Shown here piece after piece: positions 18,597-25,848 of a stretch of DNA of 64,000 nucleotides. Positions within the stretch are counted from its first letter, which is position 1, and every line of letters starts with the position of its first letter. Source of the stretch: Bacteroidaceae bacterium (GTDB lineage: Bacteria > Bacteroidota > Bacteroidia > Bacteroidales > Bacteroidaceae); NCBI GenBank assembly GCA_017483605.1, contig JAFUWG010000036.1, forward strand, positions 1-64,000, read 5' to 3'. The position numbers were made by a program, and so were the translations under genes. Below the pieces are notes generated by a model. The model saw nothing but the letters and a program-made list of their open reading frames with translations, was not told the DNA's origin and made no database searches.

Positions 18597-18760
18597 AAAC
18601 AACGAATATGACGAATTTTCCGAATCGAAGGGAAATGCCGCAAGCGGCGGCTAATGGGACGAATGACATTGGTTTTCATTGGCTACGCCGAGCTAAAGGT
18701 TCGTTGTCGCTTGCGACATTCCTCTCTTGGGATTCGTTTCATTCGTAAAATTCGTTGTTA
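18597..18760. repeat. Imperfect inverted repeat in the VTC-DUF4956 spacer
   Basis: The left arm begins AACAACGAATATGACGAATT and the right arm ends with the matching complement (CATTCGTAAAATTCGTTGTT). Both arms continue inward to a GCAAGCG core (GCCGCAAGCGGC and TCGCTTGCGA). It may act as an attenuating hairpin between the two genes or be a decayed member of the palindromic families described elsewhere in the window. Confidence 0.6.
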
Positions 18761-18794
18761 AATACAAATTGTTAAATCGAAAACTTGTAATTAT

Positions 18795-19493
18795 ATGGAT
18801 GCTATCAACGACTTTCTTGCAGTGCTGTCGAGCGACACGTGTCGTCTTCTCGACCTTTTCCTGCGACTCATCATCAACACCGTGTTCACCATCCTCATTG
18901 CCCGTGCCTTCTACTTTCCGAAGGCTCGCCGCAAGGACTTTTTCTTCACCTACATTCTGGTGGGATTCTGCATCTTCATGCTGATTCACCTGATGGGCGA
19001 CGCAAAGATCAAGACGGGCATCGCCATGGGTCTGTTCGCCATCTTCTGCATCATGCGTTACAGGACGGAATCGGTGCCTATCCGTGAGATGACGTACCTG
19101 TTCCTTATCATCTCGCTGGCAGCCATCAACGGTTTGGCTTGGGCAGCCGACATCAGTCCAAAGCACCCCGAGTTTGCAGGGCCACTGCTCACCAGCATGG
19201 GCGAGTTGCTACTGACGGACTTGGTGTTTGTGGGTGGCGTGTGGATTGCCGAGGCAAACCTGTCCATCAAGGGACTTTCGTCGAAGTATGTGAAGTATGA
19301 CAAGATTGACCTCATCAAGCCAGAGTGCCGTCAGGAACTGATTGCCGACCTGAAGGCTCGCACGGGTCTCGACATCACGAGCGTGTCTATCGGCTCCATC
19401 GACTTCCTGAAGGACATGGCTCTCATCAAGATTTACTACAACACGGACGAGGAGGACGAGTCTGTACAAAAAATGCCGAAGGAATATGCGTAA
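18795..19493 (+). CDS. DUF4956 membrane protein, VTC partner
   Basis: A 232-aa protein with four membrane segments in the first 150 residues (around LRLIINTVFTILIARAFYF, FTYILVGFCIFMLIHLMG, KTGIAMGLFAIFCIMRYRT and MTYLFLIISLAAINGLAWA), then a cytoplasmic C-terminal domain (about 165-232, with DLKARTGLDITSVSIG). This is the DUF4956 layout. Families with this domain lie next to VTC-domain genes in many genomes, and I infer that it anchors the polymerase or forms a membrane path for its product. The 3' end overlaps the next gene by 8 bases. Confidence 0.88.
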   Translation: MDAINDFLAVLSSDTCRLLDLFLRLIINTVFTILIARAFYFPKARRKDFFFTYILVGFCIFMLIHLMGDAKIKTGIAMGLFAIFCIMRYRTESVPIREMTYLFLIISLAAINGLAWAADISPKHPEFAGPLLTSMGELLLTDLVFVGGVWIAEANLSIKGLSSKYVKYDKIDLIKPECRQELIADLKARTGLDITSVSIGSIDFLKDMALIKIYYNTDEEDESVQKMPKEYA

Positions 19494-20370
19494 CCATGCA
19501 CCATGTACCATGTACCATGTACAATTGAGGAAACGAGGGCTGGCGTTCTTGGCAGCACTCATCCTTCAGTCTTCATTTTTCATTCTTCATTCAGCCGCTC
19601 AGAGCGATGACTTCGGATTGGACTTCTCGCTCGAAGCCGAGAAGAAACTCTGCAAGGGGGTGGACTTCTCGCTGGAAGGAGAGGCTCGCACACAGGACAA
19701 CACGGGGAAGATGGAGCGTTGGACAGTGGGCGGAACCTTGGGCGTGAGGCTCTTCCAGAACGCATCGAAGACATTCAGCCTGAAGGCTTCGGCTGGATGG
19801 AAATACATGTGGAAGTATGACCTGACGGAGAGGAAGGACAAGTATGACACGGCGATGGATGGCGACGGCAATCCTGTGGCGTATTACGAGGGCTACAACG
19901 AGACGTTGGCTTCGTGGCGGCATCGCCATCGCACCAGCGTGAGTCTGGCTGCCAACTTCAAGCCCAACAAGCGATGGAGTTTCCAACTGAAGGAAACGGT
20001 TCAATACACGCACTTCTGCAAGGACTCGACCGACGTGAACAAATATCGTCTGGAGGACGAAGATGACCCCACTTCGCTCTACCTGAAGAAGACGGAGGGA
20101 AAGACCTACCGTGCGAAGGACAAGACGGTGCTCCGCTCGAAGTTGACGGCTCAGTATGATATTCGTCATTGCAAGTTCGACCCCTACGCCTCGGTGGATT
20201 ACGGCTGCGGACTCAACTACTCGACCAACAAGTGGAAATTCACGGTGGGCACTGACTATAAACTGACGAAACAAAGCAAATTCAACCTGTTTTATCGCTA
20301 CACGACCGAGGACGATGACGAAGACCCTAACGGCCACCTCATCGGTGTCGGTTATAGTTACAAATTCTAA
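19486..20370 (+). CDS. DUF2490-like outer-membrane beta-barrel
   Basis: A 294-aa protein of alternating polar and aromatic beta strands ending in aromatic YSYKF, typical of outer-membrane barrels, and close to the DUF2490 family. The start is unclear: ATG 19486 overlaps the DUF4956 stop, and ATG 19510 is inside a run of ACCATGT units. Either way the first codons come from a repeat also seen near the IVP-like element. A signal peptide follows (LAFLAALILQSSFFILHSAA). It probably gives the VTC cluster an outer-membrane component, but whether it works as a channel is unknown. Confidence 0.78.
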   Translation: MRNHAPCTMYHVQLRKRGLAFLAALILQSSFFILHSAAQSDDFGLDFSLEAEKKLCKGVDFSLEGEARTQDNTGKMERWTVGGTLGVRLFQNASKTFSLKASAGWKYMWKYDLTERKDKYDTAMDGDGNPVAYYEGYNETLASWRHRHRTSVSLAANFKPNKRWSFQLKETVQYTHFCKDSTDVNKYRLEDEDDPTSLYLKKTEGKTYRAKDKTVLRSKLTAQYDIRHCKFDPYASVDYGCGLNYSTNKWKFTVGTDYKLTKQSKFNLFYRYTTEDDDEDPNGHLIGVGYSYKF

Positions 20371-20379
20371 AAGCACAAC

Positions 20380-20769
20380 ATGAAAAAAATCATCACTTTC
20401 GCTACCGCCCTGCTGTTTTGTGGCGGATGGGCTTGGGGTGAGGACTTCACCTTGAGTTATGTTGACAGTGACGGTGTGAAGCACACCTACTCGTGGGATG
20501 CCTCTACCCTGCAGAAAATCACCTTCACCGACGGCGAGATGAAGGTCATCACTACGGATAACGTCACCACCAACACGGTGACCATCTCCGAGATGCAGAG
20601 TCTGGAACTCTACAATGATGAGTATGCCAACGACATCCAGAAGATTGACCAACCCAACGAACAGCCAAAGGCTTGTTATGACCTGATGGGGCGTCGCCTC
20701 ACCACCGAACTGGACAAACTGCCCAAAGGAATCTATATTATAGACGGTAAGAAAACCCTCATCAAGTGA
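20380..20769 (+). CDS. Small exported protein, paralogue of the 15319 gene
   Basis: A 129-aa protein with a signal peptide (MKKIITFATALLFCGGWAWG), a beta region (FTLSYVDSDGVKHTYSWD, then LQKITFTDGEMKV) and a C-terminal stretch (ACYDLMGRRLTTELDKLPKG ending in GKKTLIK) like the sorting-type tails of secreted Bacteroidota proteins. The motif DLMGRRL is common in such tails. Lies 9 bases after the barrel gene and 7 before the second Cthe_2159-type gene. Confidence 0.75.
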   Translation: MKKIITFATALLFCGGWAWGEDFTLSYVDSDGVKHTYSWDASTLQKITFTDGEMKVITTDNVTTNTVTISEMQSLELYNDEYANDIQKIDQPNEQPKACYDLMGRRLTTELDKLPKGIYIIDGKKTLIK

Positions 20770-20776
20770 TAGCCCT

Positions 20777-22000
20777 ATGAAAAAAATAGCATTACTCTTA
20801 CTTTTCAGTTTCTCTTTTTTCGCCTCTAACGCCCAAACGGTGTATGTCTGTAAGGACGGCGACTATACCACTCGGAGTCTGAGCGAAGGTTACACGCTCG
20901 ACCTCTCCAACCTGCCTGACTCCATCACGTTCAGCAAGCCACAAATCACTCCCGTCGTAACGATAGTCTATAACGGTACGACTGCCACGGTGAGCATTCC
21001 TACGTTTCTGAGCAATGAGGTGACGTGTAGCAGCGGCACGAGTTCGCAGGTGGTGATTGTCAACACGAACACCACGGACGAAATCACATACGACGTGAGC
21101 GGCAGCAGTTCGGCTGGTTCGCTCACCATCACGAGCGACTACAAGATGACGGTCAAGTTGAATGGGGTCTCGCTGACCTCCACCAAGGGTGAAGCCCTAC
21201 GTTTCAAGTGTGGCAAGCGTATTGAACTGGAGATGGCAGACGGAACGACCAACACCTTTGCCGACACGGCTGACAATGGTGCGGCTGTGTATGCCGACGA
21301 CTCCCACAAGGCTTGTATCTACACGAAGGGGCACCTCGAACTGTCGGGTGCCGGAACACTGAACGTGAGTGGCAACTATAACCATGCCATCGCATCGAAG
21401 GAGTATTTCCAAATCAAGAAGACGGTCAAGACGGTCAACATTGTGAAGGCTGCCAACGACGCCATCCATGTGGGACAATACTTCCAGATGAACGGCGGCA
21501 CGCTGAACATCGACAAGAACACGGTGAGCGACGGTGTGCAGGTGGAGTATAAGACGGACGACAACGACAACATCGTCGTCGACGAAGAGAATACGGCTGG
21601 CGTCATCATTAAGGGTGGCACCCTCAACATCACGATGGACAACAGCGAGGATGCAAAGGGCATCAAGGCTGAAGGCGACATCACCATCAGCGGCGGCACT
21701 TTCACCATCAACGCCGTGGCCAATGGTTCGCGTGGCATCCAGGCGGACGGCAACGTGACCATCAGCGAGAATGACAACACTACCGCCATGACTATCGCCG
21801 CCACAGGTGGCAAGTGTACCGTAGCAGCCGACAGCGATGATCCTCACAAGTGCTGGGGCATGAAGATTGATGGCAACTTGACGGTCAACGCTGGCACCAT
21901 CACCGTGACCAAAGACGGAAGCACCAGCAAGAAGGGTATCAAGGTGGGTGGCACCTACACGAAGAATGGAGGTTCGGTTTCGGCAACCATCAGCAACTAA
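20777..22000 (+). CDS. Second exported Cthe_2159-type beta-helix protein
   Basis: A 407-aa protein with a signal peptide (MKKIALLLLFSFSFFASNAQ), the same N-terminal motif as the protein at 15726 (LDLSNLPDSITF) and beta-helix turns (LNITMDNSEDAKGIKAEGDI and similar). It lacks the C-terminal domain and Gly-rich tail of the first copy, so the two probably arose by duplication with later change. Likely binds an acidic or plant polysaccharide at the cell surface; not shown here. Confidence 0.82.
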   Translation: MKKIALLLLFSFSFFASNAQTVYVCKDGDYTTRSLSEGYTLDLSNLPDSITFSKPQITPVVTIVYNGTTATVSIPTFLSNEVTCSSGTSSQVVIVNTNTTDEITYDVSGSSSAGSLTITSDYKMTVKLNGVSLTSTKGEALRFKCGKRIELEMADGTTNTFADTADNGAAVYADDSHKACIYTKGHLELSGAGTLNVSGNYNHAIASKEYFQIKKTVKTVNIVKAANDAIHVGQYFQMNGGTLNIDKNTVSDGVQVEYKTDDNDNIVVDEENTAGVIIKGGTLNITMDNSEDAKGIKAEGDITISGGTFTINAVANGSRGIQADGNVTISENDNTTAMTIAATGGKCTVAADSDDPHKCWGMKIDGNLTVNAGTITVTKDGSTSKKGIKVGGTYTKNGGSVSATISN

Positions 22001-22036
22001 GCATCACGGCACACAAGAAGGGAAAGCAGAGAGAAA

Positions 22037-22070
22037 AGCAGACTTGCGAACAGGCAGGTCTGCTTTCTTT
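22037..22070 (+). terminator. Intrinsic terminator after the surface cluster
   Basis: AGCAGAC (22037-22043) pairs with GTCTGCT (22058-22064), followed by TTCTTT. It lies between converging genes. Confidence 0.6.
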
Positions 22071-22095
22071 ATATATATAAAATATGTAGGCTTTA

Positions 22096-23187
22096 TCATT
22101 CGGCAGCGAAGAGGGGCTGGAACTGAGGTGTCACCTCTTGCGGTTCGCCAAAAGTGTCGATGATACGTTCGCCCTCCTGGGTGGAGATGTCCTTGTCGTC
22201 GAAACTGTAGGAGTGACTGACCTCGTCGGTCTCGTAGTTGTACTCTTGGAAATCGACGAAGGAGTGCTTGGACTTGCTCTTCTCTATGAGAACGTACTCG
22301 GCGGAGAAGCAACCTGTTCCGCATCCTCCTGCCGCACCTATCACGCTGGGGTGGAACATGAAGTGGGTCTTGTAGTAGGTGGCGGAAAGCATCTGGGCGT
22401 CGCCATCCACGACGGAGAAGATGGCTTGGTATTCCTCATTCTCGGAGGAAAGCCAAAGTTCGGGGTTGTCATCCTCGTCGAAATCGTAGAGGGCGAACTT
22501 GGTAAATTTGGAGACCTCGCCATTGTCAAACCGCACATCATAGAGGCTACGCATCTTGTCGATGTGAGCGACGTTGACATGAGAGAAATGGGGTTTCATG
22601 CCATCCCACTTGTAGGTATGCTCGATGGAGGCGTGCCAACCCATCAGATATTCCTGCACCACGACATCCTTTCCGTGCTGAGGCAGTTGAATGTGGACGG
22701 CATCTACCGTCGCATCCGTGTAGGCAGGCTTGAAACGTGAGAGTCCATTCGGCTCTGGGGTCAGGGTCTGCTTGGTGGCATCGTAGTCGTAGAAAAGTGC
22801 GATGGGATGAGGGAAAAGCCCGTGGTAGCGGGTATAAACGACGGCAAAAAGTTTGTGGCCATTCGAGCGTTTCCACACACAAGCGGCAATGTCTTCTCCG
22901 TCGTCGCCCAACTCTTGGGCACTGACATAGCCATTGGGACGGTCAACAACAATGTCGTAGGAATCGCCATCATTGTTGGTGATGGGGCGTTTCAACAACT
23001 CCGTGGCAGGGGTGGTTGGCCACACCTTGTTGAAAGCGGTGAGGAGGGTAAGAATGTTGCCATCTTTCACGCCTGTCAAGTTCTTCTGAGCCCAACCGTC
23101 GCTCAACTGGTCGAGGGTGACGTATCGCTGTGCGGATGCCGCCATGAGCGATAGGCTCAAAACGAAAAGTGAGAATAACTTCTTCAT
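22096..23187 (-). CDS. Exported protein of unknown function
   Basis: A 363-aa protein with a signal peptide (MKKLFSLFVLSLSLMAASAQ). The rest is soluble, with many Asp residues and an EF-hand-like phrase (DFDEDDNPELW) that may bind calcium. GGCGTGCF around residue 290 is a Gly/Cys-rich loop. No family is recognised. Transcribed toward the surface cluster from its own promoter (TACCTTTG at 23243-23236). Confidence 0.7.
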   Translation of the reverse strand: MKKLFSLFVLSLSLMAASAQRYVTLDQLSDGWAQKNLTGVKDGNILTLLTAFNKVWPTTPATELLKRPITNNDGDSYDIVVDRPNGYVSAQELGDDGEDIAACVWKRSNGHKLFAVVYTRYHGLFPHPIALFYDYDATKQTLTPEPNGLSRFKPAYTDATVDAVHIQLPQHGKDVVVQEYLMGWHASIEHTYKWDGMKPHFSHVNVAHIDKMRSLYDVRFDNGEVSKFTKFALYDFDEDDNPELWLSSENEEYQAIFSVVDGDAQMLSATYYKTHFMFHPSVIGAAGGCGTGCFSAEYVLIEKSKSKHSFVDFQEYNYETDEVSHSYSFDDKDISTQEGERIIDTFGEPQEVTPQFQPLFAAE

Positions 23188-23235
23188 AGGGTTTTGTTTT
23201 TAGAGTGTCGGAAATAGTTTTTGTGGTTTCGACGG

Positions 23236-23243
23236 CAAAGGTA
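23236..23243 (-). promoter_or_regulatory. -7 box of the 22096-23187 gene
   Basis: TACCTTTG on the minus strand, 48 bases from the ATG. No well-placed TTG is seen upstream. Confidence 0.45.
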
Positions 23244-23338
23244 CATCTTTTTGTTCAATATGTCGTGCTCTTTGAGCATTTTTCGACCAAACTCCATAAG
23301 AAATGATGGATTTTTTTTCTTCTGTCTCCAATTCTCAC

Positions 23339-23346
23339 TATCTTTG
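23339..23346 (+). promoter_or_regulatory. -7 box of the GT9/acyltransferase operon
   Basis: TATCTTTG, 26 bases before the ATG at 23373. The -33 region is a T-run rather than a clear TTG. Confidence 0.45.
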
Positions 23347-23372
23347 CATTCCAACTCTCAAAGAGAACGTCT

Positions 23373-24425
23373 ATGTTTGGAAAAAGAAACACAGCCCCTA
23401 TCAAACGCCTGCTCATCATCAGGTTCAGTGCCATGGGTGACGTGGCGATGACCACTCCTGTGCTGTATGCTCTGGCATCCCAACACCCAGAACTACGCAT
23501 CACTGTGCTGACTCGCAACCGTCTGGTGCCGCTCTTCGAGTGGATGCCGGCAAATGTGCAGGCGAAGGGGGTTGACCTGAAGGAACATGACGGAGTGATT
23601 GGATTGGCAAAATTGTATCGCCAACTGCGAAAAGGGCATTTCGATGCGGTGGCAGACCTGCACGACGTGCTTCGGAGCAAGTATCTGTGTGCCTGTTTCA
23701 GAGCCGGCGGTACACGGGTGGTCACGGTGGACAAAGGCAGGAAGGAGAAAAAGGGGCTGACAGGCAAGGGCTCGTCGGCAACCTCTTTGACACCGATGAT
23801 TGAACGATATGCCGATGTCTTTCGGAAGATGGGGCTTTCGGTTGATTTGCAGAAGAAGATGCACCTCGACTTGCGAGGCGAAAGTTATACGGACGTCTAT
23901 GCGTTGACTGGCAGGAAACAGGCTGGTGACACATGGATTGGTGTGGCACCCTTTGCCGCCCATGTACAGAAAATCTATCCGCTGGAAAAGATGCACGCCG
24001 TCGTCAAGCAGTTGGCTGACAAAGGGCACAAGGTCTTCCTGTTTGGAGCAGGCGAATCGGAAACCGAAGAACTGGAAACATGGGAGCAGAAGAATGTCGT
24101 CAGCACTTGCGGAAAACTGGGTGGGCTCAAAAATGAGATGTTGCTGATGAGCCGCCTCAACCTGATGATTTCGATGGACTCTGCCAACATGCACATCGCC
24201 TCGATGCTTGGTGTGCCTGTGCTGTCTATCTGGGGAGCCACACATCCCAAGGCTGGTTTTGGCGGATATGGGCAGCACCATGACAATGCCGTGCAGCGAG
24301 ACCTTCCTTGCCGCCCTTGCTCCATCTATGGAAACAAGCCTTGCCAATATGGCGACCTGAGGTGCATGGACATCAGCCCTGAGACGATTGTGGAGAAAGT
24401 TCTGAACATGTTGAAAGAATCCTAA
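23373..24425 (+). CDS. Glycosyltransferase family 9 (heptosyltransferase-like)
   Basis: A 350-aa GT-B fold enzyme of family GT9. The N terminus has LLIIRFSAMGDVAMTTPVL, the usual loop that contacts the acceptor, and the C-terminal half has FLFGAGESE and SMDSANMHIASMLGVPVLSIWGATHP, the nucleotide-sugar site. GT9 enzymes add heptose or related sugars to the LPS inner core; the sugar here cannot be told. Four cysteines near the C terminus (LPCRPC, CQYGDLRC) are common in this group. Ten bases ahead of an acyltransferase, so both probably serve LPS synthesis. Confidence 0.88.
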   Translation: MFGKRNTAPIKRLLIIRFSAMGDVAMTTPVLYALASQHPELRITVLTRNRLVPLFEWMPANVQAKGVDLKEHDGVIGLAKLYRQLRKGHFDAVADLHDVLRSKYLCACFRAGGTRVVTVDKGRKEKKGLTGKGSSATSLTPMIERYADVFRKMGLSVDLQKKMHLDLRGESYTDVYALTGRKQAGDTWIGVAPFAAHVQKIYPLEKMHAVVKQLADKGHKVFLFGAGESETEELETWEQKNVVSTCGKLGGLKNEMLLMSRLNLMISMDSANMHIASMLGVPVLSIWGATHPKAGFGGYGQHHDNAVQRDLPCRPCSIYGNKPCQYGDLRCMDISPETIVEKVLNMLKES

Positions 24426-24435
24426 AGCAAAAAGC

Positions 24436-25347
24436 ATGACAAGAAAATATAGAATCATCAAGAAACTTTTGTGGGTGGTCAGCCTCCTCCCCTTCGGAGT
24501 CCTCTATGCCCTGTCTGATTTCTGTTGTTTGTTTGTCAGGCGTTTCTATCGCACCCAAGTGGTGAGGGAGAATCTGCGGACGGCTTTCCCAGAGAAATCG
24601 GAAGACGAGTTGCGAAGGATAGAGAAAAAGTTCTATCACCAATTCTGCGACAATTTTGTGGAGGACATCAAGATGCTGTCCATATCGAAAGAAGAGACGA
24701 TGCGTCGCATGACCTTCAGCGGGCTGGACGAAATCAAACGCCGTCACGATGCTGGACAACCTTTGCACTTCCTCTATCTGAGCCATTTTGGCAATTGGGA
24801 GTGGATTTCTTCCATCAACTACAGTATGCAGCCGTGGGGGACATCGGCACAGATTTACCACCACATTTATAATAAAGTGATGAATCAGTTGTTCCTTGAC
24901 CTGAGGGGGCAATATGGGGGTGTGAACATCGAAATGAAAGAGACCTTCCGTCGTATCCTTCAACTCCGCAAAGAGGGCAAGAACTACACCATCGGCTTCA
25001 TCAGCGACCAGCAGCCCAAATGGAGCAGCATCCACCATTTCGTACCTTTCCTCAACCACGACACCGCCGTTTTCATTGGGGCAGAACATATCGCCCGCAA
25101 GGTTGATGCCTTCATGATGTACGGAAGGATGTCTCGCCCCAAGCGTGGCTATTATCATCTGGACATCATTCCGATGGAAGACCACCCTGCCACCCTGCCA
25201 GAAAACACCATGACGGACTGGTATTTCCGGCTCTTGGAAGCGGACATCAAGGAGCACCCCGAAATGTGGCTATGGACGCACAAACGCTGGAGCCGCACCA
25301 AGGAGGAGTGGCTGAAACGGCAAGAAGGAAACGAAGAAAAGGAATAA
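24436..25347 (+). CDS. LpxL/HtrB-like lipid A acyltransferase
   Basis: A 303-aa protein with an N-terminal membrane anchor (LLWVVSLLPFGVLYALSDF), NLRTAFPEKS and the HFGNWEW motif (His 117) that forms the H-x4-D/E active site of the LpxL/LpxM family, then ISDQQPK and an ELW-like PEMWLWTHKRW near the end. It is predicted to add a secondary acyl chain to lipid A at the inner membrane. Ends about 12 bases before a bidirectional terminator shared with rpsO. Confidence 0.88.
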   Translation: MTRKYRIIKKLLWVVSLLPFGVLYALSDFCCLFVRRFYRTQVVRENLRTAFPEKSEDELRRIEKKFYHQFCDNFVEDIKMLSISKEETMRRMTFSGLDEIKRRHDAGQPLHFLYLSHFGNWEWISSINYSMQPWGTSAQIYHHIYNKVMNQLFLDLRGQYGGVNIEMKETFRRILQLRKEGKNYTIGFISDQQPKWSSIHHFVPFLNHDTAVFIGAEHIARKVDAFMMYGRMSRPKRGYYHLDIIPMEDHPATLPENTMTDWYFRLLEADIKEHPEMWLWTHKRWSRTKEEWLKRQEGNEEKE

Positions 25348-25359
25348 ACACAATAAAAA

Positions 25360-25390
25360 ACCGCGGCGTTCCGACGAGGAATGCTGCGGT
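25360..25390. terminator. Bidirectional terminator between the acyltransferase and rpsO
   Basis: ACCGCGGCGTTCC pairs with GGAATGCTGCGGT (with G-U or mismatch positions) around the loop GACGA. The minus strand has a run of six T after the stem, so it ends rpsO strongly; the plus side has only a weak T-rich tail. Confidence 0.75.
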
Positions 25391-25415
25391 TACTTGTCTT
25401 AGGGCATCCGAAGAA

Positions 25416-25685
25416 TTACTTACGGAGACCAAGAGCCTTAACGATTGCACGATAGCGTTCGATGTCCTTCTTCTTAAGATAAGCGAGGAAACGACGACGC
25501 TGACCTACAAGTTTCACAAGAGAGCGGTTGGTGACATAATCCTTGTGATTAGCCTTCACGTGCTCTGTGAGGTGCTTGATACGATAAGTGAGAAGTGCAA
25601 TCTGGCTCTCGCAAGAACCTGTGTCAGTGGCAGAAGCACCATACTGTGCGAAAATCTCTGCCTTCTTTGCTGAATCAAGATACAT
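25416..25685 (-). CDS. rpsO: 30S ribosomal protein S15
   Basis: An 89-aa S15, the usual length. Signature regions are GSCESQIALLTYRIKHLTEH and VGQRRRFLAYLKKKD. Start at ATG 25685 (MYLDSAKKAEIF); the longer frame adds 14 residues with no homology. S15 binds 16S rRNA at the platform. Confidence 0.96.
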   Translation of the reverse strand: MYLDSAKKAEIFAQYGASATDTGSCESQIALLTYRIKHLTEHVKANHKDYVTNRSLVKLVGQRRRFLAYLKKKDIERYRAIVKALGLRK

Positions 25686-25776
25686 AATAATAAATAATGT
25701 GTATTTAATGAATAATATGTTATCCAACGGGTGGGTATTCTTTCAGCCGAATGGCTCACTCGTCGGAAATCGGGTG

Positions 25777-25807
25777 CAAAGGTAAGGAAAAAATTGTTAC
25801 ATTGCAA
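25777..25807 (-). promoter_or_regulatory. rpsO promoter
   Basis: TACCTTTG on the minus strand (25784-25777) with TTG at 25807-25805, a 20-base spacer. It interleaves with the typA promoter on the other strand. Confidence 0.65.
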
Positions 25808-25824
25808 ATAATTCCGTAACTTTG
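25794..25824 (+). promoter_or_regulatory. typA promoter
   Basis: TTG at 25794-25796 and TAACTTTG at 25817-25824, a 20-base spacer, 24 bases before the ATG. Its -33 box lies inside the rpsO promoter spacer. Confidence 0.65.
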
Positions 25825-25848
25825 CAGCCGATTTTGAAGAAAACACTT

